A stretch of 64,000 bases of DNA from Prostheceraeus crozeri (GCA_907163375.1 CAJQUW010003463.1:1-64000), one strand, 5' to 3'. Numbered from the stretch's first letter, positions 37,450 to 49,468 are shown. Numbers and translations are program-made. Notes: generated by a model not told the origin, from the sequence alone.

Positions 37450-37870
37450 TTGATAAATGATGTACCATGTGAAACCTTATGTTCCATAGATTAGTTTGGC
37501 ACATATTTCACTTTCATGTGTGGTCAGCTGTGGTCAGTAGGCCTTATCAAGAAAATTGAGCGTTTTCATTGATGCAGGATTTCAACATGATGACGACAGA
37601 ATTTTTTATGAAAGTTGGCAGACAGCATGAACTATCAGTCAGCTTCATCATGATACACGGTTTTTAGGATTGGCTGAATATACAAAAAGATGCAATGCCA
37701 ATACGCTTTACCGAAAAATTGTTGCTAAAAAAATTTGACAAGATTTTTCATTGATGAAGATGCTCAATTTCAATAACCTTTGTACCATGTGTAAGGTTAT
37801 GTCAAGCACTTAAATTTGGCAAAGTATTTAGTTTATGTCTGGTCGGCTGTGGTCAGCAGGCTTAAAAGTA
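37450..37870 (+). repeat. Diverged direct duplication, ~325-bp spacing
   Basis: Segments ~37450-37565 and ~37778-37870 share TGTACCATGTG, a TTATGT stretch, TTTGGCA and then GGTC-GCTGTGGTCAG-AGGC. Identity is high at the 3' end and weaker before. Origin unknown. It precedes the Penelope-like relic and could be part of its upstream region. Confidence 0.5.
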
Positions 37871-38239
37871 TGAATGTTTGGTCAATTCGTTCACCGACAC
37901 CTACAGACAAAACTACGAAATACAGAAAATTAAGATTATCACCATTGAATCAGGCTCGTGTTAAGGTTTCAGGTGATATAATTGTTTTCGAATTCGAACA
38001 TCAATTTGTGCAATTTCATTCAATTTACACTTTTACCAACTTTTACGCCACTTTCTTGATAAAATGTTCAACAACGGTCAACTGCTCACAGCTTCTGTTA
38101 CAGCTCACTTCTGTTGTATTAATGCTTGTGCTTTCGAGTTTGAGCTTAAAACAATACAGGTGTTATCAGCTCCAAGAATATGCAAGTTTTATCAAAATCG
38201 GCCCATTCGTTCACTGACAAACTTCACATTTGTATTATT

Positions 38240-39225
38240 CCCAAAGTCAGCCATTGCGTCAGTCATCATTTTTTGTTTGATGGTGTGTTTTACAGGCAGG
38301 TTGATGGCTGTGCCAAAGTTGTCTTGACCCAATATTTGCTGACATTTCCTTATGATACTTGGAGAAGAAGTTGTCTGCAGAGTTCAGCAGCAGCATTGAT
38401 TTCTATTTTAGATACGTTGATGATTATTTTCTTATTGTCCCATCCTTTGAGACGGCAAAACAATTGTTGAGTGTTTTTAAATCTGTACATTCGTCCATTC
38501 AGTTTACATATGAGTTTGAGTAAGAGGACAAATTGGCATTTCTAGATGTGTGTTGCAAACGTCGCCTAGATGAGTCGATCTGCACTTCCGTTTACAGGAA
38601 TAATACATGGATTGGATTGTGCACCAGTTACTACAACTTTGTGCCACACAGTTATAAGGTTGGTCTGATTAGATCTTTAAGCTGCCGCGCTTACCGCCTA
38701 TGTTCGCATGATTTGCTGGAATGTGAGTTACAATATATAGAGGAAGCTATTGTTTCCAATGGTTATCTTCTACACATTATTCTTCCTTTGATGCAGACTC
38801 CTATTGTGAAGGTACGTCCTGAGGTTGTCCCTGAAAAGATATGTCATTTTGAAGTTTCCATTTATTTGTGACCAGGATGCGGATTTTGTAAAGCGGTCGT
38901 TTGAAAAGTGTTTGAATGTTTGTCCTACTGTCGAACCTCGTGTCATCTTTGGGACTGCGTCTGTTCCTATTTCCTCTCCTAAAGACAAACTGTCTGTTCC
39001 TGCCCATACTAACGCAATCTATGGTTTATCGTGTGCTCGTGGAATCAGGTACATTGGCAGAACCAGGAAGATGTCTGCAAGACAGGATGAAGGAACACGT
39101 GACCGTTTGGCTTCGTAAGGGAAATAAGTTGCCTTCCAGATCCAAAGTGAAGCCGTCTAGCACAGTCACGGATCACTTCCAAAGATGTACAGTTGCTGAT
39201 TTTTCAAAGGTGGACTCGTAGTTTA
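38240..39225 (+). mobile_element. Penelope-like retroelement, broken
   Basis: The plus strand carries recognisable pieces of a Penelope-like protein in the right order: the FLFDGVFYRQVDG block, a YVDD catalytic box of the reverse transcriptase at ~38413, the LAFLDV and SVYR phrases, a VPHSYKVGL block, and a C-terminal GIY-YIG endonuclease region (NAIYGLSC, then YIGRT near 39050). This arrangement is diagnostic of the family. The copy is broken in several places and truncated at its 5' end. No terminal repeats were recognised. Confidence 0.8.
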
Positions 39226-39528
39226 GTGATTTATTTACTGTACATATTTTTTCATCTCTTACGTATTTATGAAGCAATCAGTATTAAATGTTTTTCTCTT
39301 GATCTCTATATCCAAAAGGAGTCCGTAATGGATTTACATTTGCCGTGGTGCTAGTTTCTTTCTTTACATTGTTCTATATTTGACTGCTATGTTGCAGCAT
39401 TGAAGTCAAGCTGTAATCCAACACTGATGTCAGATCATGTGCATCAAGTTCTCTCACAATTCCGTGTACGACATGAAATAGAACGGTTCGAAAGGCCTCG
39501 TCGCAGACATGATGATCGAAGTTCTTAT

Positions 39529-40346
39529 CATAGAGTAGGTATATTAGGTAGAGTGGTGACTCCGAATCTATTAAATCCCCAATGTGTATACACTTTCGAT
39601 TTTATTAAATGAACTCGAGGGGATATAGTTGGTAATTGCTACCAAATGTGAAATTGCAAATTTTTGCAGTTTTGAAGAAATTGCCACCGAATTGAGTGAT
39701 GATGACTGTAATGCAGAAGAAATGATGGTATTTTACAGATTCTCAGTGTAATGACAGCCTTGGAGATTTAATGTTTGTCAAATAAGCAATTCAATGGGTT
39801 CCTATTACTTTCATGCTCAACCTCAAGATTATTTTCTTCAGCGTGATCGTATCACAGGCAACCTGCCACTGGCAGAGCAAAATCACATAATCAAAGACAA
39901 TGACTTCAATTAACTTTGAAAGATGTAAATCGGCCCACATCAGTATTCAGATTCAAGAAATGAAGCAAGAATTTAGTGAATCATAAAATCATTCCGGTGA
40001 AAATTGAATTAATAACTTGAAATTTCAGCCATGAAAGCACGAATAATATCGCGACATTTTCATTAAGACTTCTAATATAATGCGGATCATGAAATTCCCT
40101 TGCAAATTAGCTTTATTTCTGCTTAGTTAAGATGCTTATATCCAAAATGGTTCATACTACTCATATAGAGGAGTCATCTCGGTAGTATATAAATTGCCAA
40201 AATTTTGACTTTTTAAAACTGCTCAAGTAATGTTTTGGACTACGGGAACGCAATCTCCGCAAAAACTGAATCTTCTCATATAAAAATTTTTACTGCATGC
40301 AGATACATTTTTCAGTCGACACTCTATCTATATATACTACTCTATG
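39529..40346 (+). mobile_element. 818-bp hAT-like non-autonomous element, copy A
   Basis: The ends are CATAGAGTAGGTATATTAGG and, read in reverse, CATAGAGTAGTATATATAGA, which are imperfect inverted repeats. It is very similar over its whole length to copy B at 41489-42282, in the opposite orientation. Flanks are GTTCTTAT on the left (39521-39528) and ACCACGCC on the right (40347-40354), so it lacks its own matching duplication. The matching partners flank copy B. The 8-bp duplications and CA-start ends suggest the hAT superfamily. No transposase was seen. A 71-codon frame inside at 40235 is chance. Confidence 0.8.
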
Positions 40347-40652
40347 ACCACGCCGTCGACTCAAAGAATGCACAGCTCCTGGTGCTCATTGATTTTGATT
40401 ATTTTTCTCCGTATTCTCACTTATCTTGTTCTAAAAAAATTATATCTTGATATCTTGATCTTGGCACCACAAGTTCCACAACTTTTTAGCAAATGTGCTA
40501 GAAGTTAAATAACTAACGTTAGGAAAGTCTACAAAACGTTTGCAAAGGTGCTGGACCTATTTACAAAATGAAAAATGAATGAATAAGAAGCAAAATGAAT
40601 CAATAACATGAAGTCATTTCATAGGCCTACCTGACATCATGTTGATGTCAAA

Positions 40653-41267
40653 GGCCGCTGTCACACAGAATAATTGTGCAAAAAAATAAATAAAATAAAT
40701 AATAATAATAGATAATATAATTAAAATAAATAATAATCTTCCATCTTCCATCTTCCATTTGGGATTTCCCTTTAGTTGCAGGTAGTAAAGAAAACAACCT
40801 ATCACACAGAAAAATTCATCTTCCATCGTCCGTCACGCTGTCACACAGGAAAAGTCATAAGGCGTCGTCCATCGAACATAAGGCATGAAATTATGTGACT
40901 GATGAAGTATATTTCCATGAGCCGTCAGGCGTCAGTCGCGAGACTGTTCAAAAAATAAGACAACGTAAAGTGACGTCTGAAGGAAGATTTAGGAAACTGT
41001 GATTTGCGAAGAGAAGCAATCAGAAAACAGCCTTTGTTCAAAATGACAATGTCGGATGAAGACAGTAGTCATAGCAACGGTAAATAGTGAAAAAATGGAT
41101 TTCCCGGTGATTGCGGTACGTGGAAGATGGACGATGGAAGGCGGAAGGCGGAAGACAGCAGATGAAAATCGTCTCATCACGCCTTATGGAAGACGCCTTG
41201 TGAAGAATGTGCAAAGAGGCGAGTGACATGGAAGATGGAAGACGCCTTATTCTGTGTGACAGCGGCC
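40653..41267. mobile_element. 615-bp PIF/Harbinger-like MITE
   Basis: Perfect inverted ends GGCCGCTGTCACACAGAAT lie at 40653 and, inverted, at 41267. Flanks are AAA and TAA, close to the TWA target of PIF/Harbinger elements. Subterminal regions are full of CTTCCATC or GATGGAAG repeats, and additional internal CACACAG end-like motifs lie at ~40802 and ~40836, so it may contain a nested or duplicated end. No coding region was seen. Confidence 0.7.
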
Positions 41268-41488
41268 TAACAGGCTATCCAAATTCCTGCTGGACAAAAT
41301 AAGATAGCTGTAAGAAAACATACTCTGCAATTCATTGAAAATTTAAATCAACTCGGACGTTTATGCGTTTCTAGTTGCCTGCAATGATGGAAAAAGAAAA
41401 TGCTATTTCCGGTTTCTGTGAAGCATTTGATGTAAATTGACTATGAAAGAATTGAGGCCCTTTGGATATTTTGTATAGAAGTAAGAAC

Positions 41489-42282
41489 TATAGATTAGGG
41501 ATATATAGGTAGAGTGTCGACTGAAAAATGTATCTGCATGCAGTGAAAATTTTTATATGAGAAGATTCAGTTTTTGCGGAGATTGCGTTCCGTAGTCCAA
41601 AAAATTACTTGAGCAGTTTTAAAAAAGTCAAAATTTTGGCAATTTATATACTACCGAGATGACTCCTCTATATGAGTAGTATGAAACATTTTGGATATAA
41701 GCATCTTAACTAAGCAGAAATAAAGCTAATTTGCAAGGGAATTTCATGATCCGCATTATATTAGAAGTCTTAATGAAAATGTCGCGATATTATTCGTGCT
41801 TTTTATTAATTCAATTTTCACCGGAATGATTTTATGATTCACTAAATTCTTGCTTCATTTCTTGAATCTGAATACTGATGTGGGCCGATTTACATCTTTC
41901 AAAGTTAATTGAAGTCATTGTCTTTTCATTATGTGATTTTTCTCTGCCAGTGGCAGGTTGCCTGTGATACGATCACGCTGAAGAAAATAATCTTGAGGTT
42001 GAGCATGAAAGTAATAGGAACCCATTGAATTGCTTATTTGACAAACATTAAATCTCCAAGGCTGTCATTACACTGAGAATCTGTAAAATACCATCATTTC
42101 TTCTGCATTACAGTCATCATCACTCAATTCGGTGGCAATTTCTTGAAAACTGCAAAAAATTTGCAATTTCACATTTGGTAGCAATTACCAACTATATCCC
42201 CTCGAGTTCATTTAATAAAATCGAAAGTGTATACACATTGAGGATTTAATAGATTCGGAGTTACCACTCTACCTACTCTATG
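41489..42282 (-). mobile_element. 794-bp hAT-like non-autonomous element, copy B
   Basis: An inverted copy of the element at 39529-40346, differing by scattered substitutions and small gaps, including a 9-bp difference at the outer end. Flanks are GTAAGAAC (41481-41488) and GGCGTGGT (42283-42290). Read in reverse these are GTTCTTAC and ACCACGCC, which match the left and right flanks of copy A. The pair encloses ~1.14 kb. Confidence 0.8.
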
Positions 42283-42290
42283 GGCGTGGT

Positions 42291-43980
42291 GTTAGTAAAA
42301 GTATGGCTTTTGACACTCGTAGCATGGACGCAGATGGATTCTGATCACATATCCTTTGAAATCAGTGGGACATTGCTTTTATTTCACGATTCCGCGGTCA
42401 ATGAATTACCAATAAAGCTCCGACTGCAGGCGAATCAATGCTTTGCGACTCCAAATCCGCATCTCCCCAATTCACCAAACGGTATTATGTAAGGGCTATC
42501 CATAAAGGTCCTCCACAAAATTATGGCATTTTTCGACTCCCCTCCCACACTTTTCACGTCAGTATTTCCACAGAGCTGTCAATTTGTAGGTAGCAATATT
42601 TGTACAATAAAAACGCACATTTAGCATTTAAACCAATTTATTTATGCATTGCATGATTCTCAAGTTTACAATAGGCATATATTCAGTAAATCAAAAAAAG
42701 AAAAGAATTTTAAAGCATTGGTAGGCCTATACAACAACTTTATCATCTTCTAAATTTTATGCTGGTAAACGCAAATAAAACTTAAAAAACATGCAAGATT
42801 GAATCAATGACAATGATAAAGCACTGCACTAAGATAGAGAAAATTATAGCGAAGATGAAAGATCAAAGTTGCTGACGAAGACATCTTTCATAAGCATGAA
42901 CACTTCTCCTCGAGTAGACTTCGCAGCCAGGAATTGAATATCTGATTTTTTTGCGACACTCACAGCAGTGAGAAGCACTGAATCCGACTCCGCATTCCTT
43001 GAATACTATTTCGATATCTATCAGGTTAAGCACGTTACAGTAATTTGTCTTGTCAGGTTAAATAGAGCATATGGATTCACGTAGCGCATTCACGTAGAAT
43101 CTGACAATCCTTAACTCTATTTTCCTCAGGCCTTTTCTTGTCAATGAAGTAATAAGGGGGGGGCATTAACTTTTGTGTACTATAAAAAGGTTTACCCATT
43201 ACCGGTATGCTCTTTCCGATGGTGGTGTCAGTTTTTCATTCCAAGTTGATCTTAAATCTATAAATTGCATTTCAAAATTCAAACAATCATTTTCTAGAAA
43301 TTTCGTAAATGTATCCATCAAAAATAGTCAGCAAAATTTCATCAACATTACAGCAGAACCTATTTAAAACTTGCTCTTTTTGATTATGTTGTTGATTTTG
43401 CATTTAAAGCGGTTCTTGCTACTATAAAAAGCATTTTAAAATACCAAAAATCACTTTTTTGATATCATACGAGTATTTATAAGTAGTATGTACAGAACAG
43501 AACATACGTAGTATTAGTTAACGTAGCGAGGCAAGGAGTATCTGAGTATCAATTAACATAATAAATCGACTATATTTCCTGAACAGGCAAGCTGCAGAAT
43601 TTGCAAATGAACTTAAAATTCTTATCAATAGAAATCAAAATCGAAAATGTCGAAAAGTCGTAAATTTTTTCATGTGGCTTCTGTGGCTAAAATATTGGGT
43701 CTAAAAAACAGCTACCACTCAGAGAAAGCCAGCACAAAGTTGGGAGACTTTCAAGCAATCATTCGTTCCGGCGTGAAATAAAAAGCCGAGTGGCCATAAT
43801 GACCCCCTGACGGCCCTTAGGCAATAGGGTTAAGAACACAGAAATAGATTCATCTGCGCGCGTCTCCGGTTTCCATAAAGGAAGGGTTGTATGCAACCTC
43901 AATATCGAAATCCACATCACAGATTTAGACAACTTGCTTCTTCTCGAATGGATAATTCGTGTATCTCTTGCTATTGGAAA
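42291..43980. other. No recognisable gene
   Basis: AT-rich DNA. A phrase GGGCTATCCATAAAGG at ~42493 resembles terminal sequence of a widespread invertebrate repeat, but no partner was found. Open frames at 42280-42492 and 43759-44124 are unsupported. Confidence 0.5.
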
Positions 43981-43989
43981 TGGCAAACA

Positions 43990-44340
43990 ATAAGCAGTCA
44001 GAGGAGAAGAGGATGTGAAATCATCAAGTGAACTAATTTTCGTACGCTTGCTATTTTTTTTAATAATGAACTGAGGAACCAACATTATTGCGAAAACGTG
44101 TGCACAATGATCTGAATTCTTCAAATCTGAAGGAATTGTGGCAAGCGAAGCACTTTGCTGGAACTCACATTAATCCGCAAGCGACGCACGACTTTTTTCC
44201 TATCTCTGTAAGGTATTAGGAATTCTTATTTGCCCACATATTAAGTTCCTCGATATGCCGTCGATTTCAAATTAATCACACTTCTAGCAAACCGAAGCAG
44301 ATAAACAAAATATTTAGTTCTGTGATAAAGAATGTCCCAT
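43990..44340 (+). repeat. Dispersed repeat, copy 1 (partner at ~57.5 kb)
   Basis: Aligns with ~57520-57865 in the same orientation. Shared stretches include GATCTGAATTCTTC, AATCCGCAAG, GACGCACGACT, TTCCTATCTCTG, AATAAGTTCCT (as ATTAAGTTCCT here) and CACTTCTAGCAAA. Both copies can be read as a peptide DLNSSNLKE in the plus direction, and both show AAG followed by GTAT, like a splice donor, at the same place. It could be a duplicated exon relic or an anonymous mobile repeat. I cannot tell which. Confidence 0.65.
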
Positions 44341-44765
44341 TTATTTTGCATGACTTCTAGATGACAACTTGTGTAGACTACAAAAAAAGGCATGAATTCA
44401 AAGTTTGAATTTTTCGATTTTCAAGCATCCTCTTTGAGGTTTTCAATTATGGTTTACTGCTCGCTTCGGTCCCTTTAGTCTGCTACTGTGTTACTATGTG
44501 AACTGGTGATATTCACACTACACTTGAAGAAAATCATTATTCGTTAAGTCTGTGAAATTACTTTATTGTCTATACAGAAGACTTGATTCACTATTTGAAG
44601 CGACACTAGTGATTGAGACTTTAATGTTTGTTTCTCAGAATTTCCGATGATTCTCGAACAAAAAAGCGACAGCAGATCTTTCAGAACAAAGGGAACGTCT
44701 CTAATACTGAACAAGTGTTTAGTGATCATTCTGTTCCATTAAAAATACACAATAGGTCTGAACCT

Positions 44766-44808
44766 ATTTCAACTTATTAATTCAACTTATTATTTCAACT
44801 TATTAAAA
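44766..44808 (+). repeat. Short tandem repeat, TTCAACTTATTA x3
   Basis: Three near-identical 12-14-bp units occur in a row. No further meaning is apparent. Confidence 0.7.
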
Positions 44809-45386
44809 TGATTTTGAAGATTTGATGAATGACTTAACAAATCAAAACTTTTGTGTCATTGACATGATTTTGAAAATTGAAGTAGACGAATGAGTGACGG
44901 GTGAAACTTTCAAGGCAGACAGCAACGGAGCCTCGTCTCTTTAAAATCATCATTTTGATTAATAATTCACAATTTGCGACGATTCTACAAGTAGCAAAAG
45001 AGTGTTCCGTTGCTTCTATAACAATACCTTGTAATCAATCTGTGGTTGTGAAACGAAACATGCTTGGAATAAATTGAATTTCCGTTATTATTTGAATTAC
45101 TAATTCCAAGAACAAACACGAAGTTACTGTAAGGTGTCATGAACTCTTCTCAATTAAAAAGCAATAACATGTATAGCTATGAACATTTTTTATTCATAAA
45201 TCTGTAGGATATATGCATGCACAATATTCCACAAGAAAGATGATGAAAACCTACATCTTGATAACTCTTCTCATCAATTATGTACACTATTGAAAAAATG
45301 TGATAGGAAGTTCTCAGATGACTGTGTTGCATCTGAAACTACATTCAATTATAAAGTCATCTGTGTATTAAACATTCTACACCTGT

Positions 45387-45516
45387 ATTCAAAATAGAAA
45401 AGTTAAAATAAACGTATGAGCTTTCGGAGGCGTCTGCAGCACTCCTTGATCATGTGAGTAGTGCTGCGGACGCCTCCGAAAACTTGTGTGTTAATTTTAA
45501 CCCTTTAATTTTGAAT
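45387..45516. mobile_element. Foldback hairpin, 57-nt arms
   Basis: The arms are 45387-45443 and 45460-45516, with a 16-nt loop. The inner ~21 bp (TTCGGAGGCGTCTGCAGCAC on the left) pair fully apart from one G-U. The outer part pairs with several mismatches and ends in ATTCAAAAT on both sides. The outer portion also resembles the start of the adjacent element at 45516. It is either a foldback transposon relic or a hairpin-forming locus. No promoter is evident. Confidence 0.65.
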
Positions 45517-45782
45517 GCAAACTGTAAACTGTACACCGTTAAAAACAGCTAAAATAAACGTTAAACTTCACAGAAAAGCTTCACAGGAAAAATACGCAAA
45601 TATCTGTTAAAGGGATGACGTCACAGCGTGATGAGTGATTACGTAACAGCTAAAATGTATTCATAACAGATAACACAAACGTCTGTTTTTACGGATATTT
45701 GCAGTTCAGACTGTAAAAGACCGTGAAACTAATTTTAGCTGTTAATTTTAGCGGATATTGACGGTTTACAGTTTACAGTGCA
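45516..45782. mobile_element. 267-bp MITE with ACTGTAAACTGTA ends
   Basis: The left end reads TGCAAACTGTAAACTGTA and the right end in reverse TGCACTGTAAACTGTAAACC. Both continue into ACCGT and GCTAAAAT blocks, forming imperfect inverted repeats. It belongs with the 56984 and 25430 elements by its CACTGTAAA-type end. It is directly joined to the hairpin to its left. Confidence 0.65.
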
Positions 45783-46800
45783 GATTGCTTTGAATCTAAA
45801 CCCACCTGGAAGAATATTTGCTGTTATCATATTCAATTATTATAATTCACGTGAATCAAAGCAATAAATGCAAGACATCATAAAAGAAATGCATGAGATT
45901 TAAGCTGACAACAAATACATTTTTTAACCTGCATCCCGTTGGGACATTTTTCTTCCCCACCCTGCTGATTAGCGTAGATAATTCAGAACAGGGACACAAT
46001 GCATTTCGGCTTGACAAATTCAGTGGCATCCGTTTCTCAGAATCATATTTCATAAAACTACAGGGAGCATTTTAGAATTTGAAATTCTGCATTTTTAATA
46101 GGATTTTGTTTTTCCGCTTTTACTGAAATTAGGCATTCAAGAAGGCTTATAAACAACCACGTTTGACATGAACTATGTTCTTATGAGAATTTACATCGCA
46201 TTGGATAGATCTACTGGTAGATATTGAATTGATATTCGAAATCTGAATACGGCTCAATCAAAACACATGGGGTTTAATGAATTCTGTCTAATTCATGAAA
46301 AGTCGATGTCCTATCTCTCAGCTCACTGTCAGCAAATGGAAATAACTTCAACAATATTTCTCAATGACTATTTTGGTATTTTTTACACAGAAATAGTAAC
46401 AACAAGCTAAAATCTGTAGATTGTGCAAACAATTGTGGAATTATTTTCTTACTCACTCTTGAATTACTGTTAGTACATTGCTGTTCACACTTACTGTCAG
46501 TAGTATGAATATGGTTAACACAATTCATGCATTTGTACACACCCATATATATTCATATGAAGTCATCTGATTGACACATTTCACTTCAAATCAAAATAAA
46601 TAGAGGCAAACATATTTTAACGGCATTTCGGAAATAATTGAAGGCAAGCCGCTGTAAAATTCAATAGTGAATAACAATTATATGCATACACAGCCAACTT
46701 ATTACACAGACACTATTATATCTCCCTGAGTCTTGGTAAGGCTCTGAGATCTAATAAATGATCTACCGGCGCGGCCATAAAAAAGTCGTGATGTTCCAAA
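45783..46800. other. No recognisable gene
   Basis: AT-rich sequence. Overlapping frames on both strands at 45856-46075 are not supported by any motif. Confidence 0.5.
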
Positions 46801-47130
46801 AAGATAATTAAAATAATAAAAATGATAATGATAATGCACATATTTACTTACATCTTCATCCCGCTTTCACAAGAACTTTCTAAGCGGTCACATATTTCTT
46901 GTACAAATGGCTTTTTAGAGTCTTTTTGAAGTAGATGGTATTAGAGAGCGAGCGAATATCGGCTGTCACTTCATTCCAACAAGCTGCAGCAAAAACCGAA
47001 AATGTGCATCACCGTGAGTGATGCTGGTGGGCCACAGGATCTCCAGAGAAGTGCTGTTATGTATATTGCTTTCATGTTTGTCCTGCGTTGCGTTGCGTTG
47101 CTCATGAAGTTGAATTTCACATTAAGTTTA
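46801..47130 (-). mobile_element. LINE 3' end with WNEVTADIR motif
   Basis: Read on the minus strand, 46900-47010 encodes FSVFAAACWNEVTADIRSLS followed by YFKKTLKSHLY. This matches the SFS-AAP-WN-LP-IR-...-FK-LK-HL signature at the end of many CR1-, L2- and jockey-type LINE proteins. An AT-rich tail with CATTAT repeats lies at 46801-46842, consistent with the 3' terminus. The upstream part is frame-broken and truncated. Confidence 0.75.
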
Positions 47131-47562
47131 TTTAGGTTTTTCGATTGACACATGCACATTGCTGTTTTTTACATTCAAAAGTCTATCTCTAGTTCAGATA
47201 CAAGCCGTTGACATAGATAGATATCACAGTGACTCCCAAGCTGTAAGAGCACTGCTAACTATCAATACGAAATACTTGAAGAAAACATAGCAACTTTGCA
47301 ATAGGGGCCCGGGCATTGACGTTTTTGAGTCCCTAAGTCAAATCTCCTGCACTGCTCTAACCACCCGTAACTCTTGACAAGCAACGAAGTGCAGTGCGTC
47401 ATTGTTGTCGGCTGCTACTCGAGCACTTACGCAGGTGCTAGTTGACGCGCATCGGGTCTCAAGAGGTTAAGGAAAAACGAAATATTGAATTGAAATTATC
47501 CAGCTTACAACTTCAACAATTCTGATTCACTTCCAACCAATGATGTGGATCTGTGTAGAGTC

Positions 47563-48277
47563 CAGGGATGCGGAGTCCTACCATTTTGATAGGACTCCGA
47601 CTCCGGGTGGCAAGTGTATAAAGCCTAGTTTTTTTAAAATAAAACTGGTAACCTACATCATAGATCATTATAGGCTTACCTGAATAATCATTGCTGCATC
47701 AATTATCAATCATTTTCGATGAAAGTTTATCAAATGTCGCTTGCAGTTAGATGCATGCGACTCGGCTCCTCCCATCTTCTTGATGTGTGCTTCACACGGC
47801 TTTGCTTCAGTCTCTACCAGGCAGGAAAAGGCCCATCCTTCTCCAAAAAAGTACACTTTCGATTCTAATGTGCGCTTTAGAGGAACCATCACACACGAGT
47901 AACGTGAGGGCTAAGAGGTAATGTTCTCAAACAAACTAGAATTTCATTTTTGTTTCTGACGTGACTTTTGGTGCATAGGTGTGATCGAGGCTAGGAAGGC
48001 TTGTCTTCTCTACTAAATCACCGAGTGAAAAGACAATCCCTATTTCACTATCACGATTCATTCCCTCAATTATTACAAGCTTTGCATGCACTGCTGTCTC
48101 TGTGCTTTTGTTTGACAGAGAAAGTTGACATCAAGACAGTGACAGCTATGCACGAGGATAAATAATTTGCTTGTATTATATTTCGGGTCTAGTTATAGGC
48201 CGGAGTCCGGAGTCCTATCATTTGATAGGACTCCGACTCCAGCAAAAATGATAGGACTCCGTGACTCCGCATCCCTG
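47563..48277 (-). mobile_element. 715-bp hAT relic with 8-bp target duplication
   Basis: The ends are CAGGGATGCGGAGTC and its inverted copy. Flanking duplications are GTAGAGTC (47555-47562) and GTAGAGTT (48278-48285). CAGGG ends plus 8-bp duplications identify hAT. Subterminal palindromes of GGAGTCCTATCA facing TGATAGGACTCC occur near both ends, perfect with a 2-nt spacer on the right. The minus strand at 47710-47892 keeps a BED-finger-like piece: a Cys near KPCEAH, then GGAESHASNCKRHLINFH with the two closing His residues. The rest of the transposase is lost, so the copy is non-autonomous. Confidence 0.85.
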
Positions 48278-48285
48278 GTAGAGTT

Positions 48286-49468
48286 AGGAATTAGGGAACA
48301 ATCCCGGAGTAGAATTAGGGAACAACGAAATATGTATGCGGTCGCTATTATAAACTCGTCGCTACTTGACACGAGCGAGAATTTATTGCAATAAATTGGC
48401 ACCGTAAATACATTATTCCACGGTGATAACGTTGTTTCTGGACTTAAACCACTCTTATTTCTGCAAGAACTGTTTTTATCTTTCGCATTTGCAAAATATC
48501 ATAAGCAACTCATATTGTACCAGCACTTTTCAAACCAAGCTCTCAATAAACTAAGATTTTGAGATAAACCAATAATTTTGAAGATCCATTTTCATCAAAC
48601 ATGTTAAATGCAGCCAAAACTTATTTAAAAATGATTTATTTGATCGTACCTGGTCTTCAATACACGAAAGTAATGGAGCTACGGTCGTTCCGCAGGCCTT
48701 GAAAGTGATTACAATTGTTTTTTAATGTTGCAGGATAAAGATGAACGTCGGGTTTCATGAATTTTGAAAACCGACTCAGACTAAAAGCGAACCCGAGGTC
48801 GGGTTGTGTCCAGAAATTTAACTCGAATCTGATAAGAAAACACCAGAACCCGACCCGACCATATTAGATCCGATCGAAAATCATTCACAATATCATGATA
48901 ATGCATGCATGACCTGAAAGTTATCGCATTGCAGGAATGCGGGAGCAATTTAAGAGCTGTTTCGAAAACACATTTTCTTTTACAAAATCTTTTAAACACC
49001 ACAGGTAGTCTTCAGGAAGCGCCATCAGCCAGATTCAATTGTACTCCCATCTATGGGTAAACGCTGCATCGGCTAAATCCATAGAATAGAAATCATGACA
49101 AAATCAGACAAAAGACATTGATTATTGAACTATCCAAGTATACTGCCGTTTACCAGTTTTCACATTCGTTCCAAACATCTCTTAGTGTTGCTTCTCTTGT
49201 CACTGCAACCTCAGAAAGCTGTCAATTGTCGATAACTGAAATTGATGTGACAATATTCTGATAAATTAGAAATCATTTTAATTACCTGAAATCAATTATT
49301 ATTATCATTTATCATCTTGCGAAGTCGCATGAAAGTCGTTCTATCATATCTATGAGACAGCTTCGATAAAAAATGACACAATGACAAATTTGATCCATCA
49401 TTAATTATTTGTTCATCAATTTAATAACAAAATTAATTAACAATAGTCCCCACTGTTGTTTTGTCAAA
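48286..49468. other. No recognisable gene
   Basis: Includes a stretch near 48745-48880 with repeated CCCGACC and GGTCGGGTT motifs, probably the edge of another hAT-like repeat, but no end pair was found. Confidence 0.5.

Noticed and set aside
42493-42600. GGGCTATCCATAAAGG as a transposon end
   Set aside because: It resembles a known repeat end, but no inverted partner or duplication was found nearby, so no element is called.
43759-44124. 121-residue minus-strand frame
   Set aside because: It overlaps the dispersed repeat, whose second copy does not keep the frame on that strand, and no family is recognisable.
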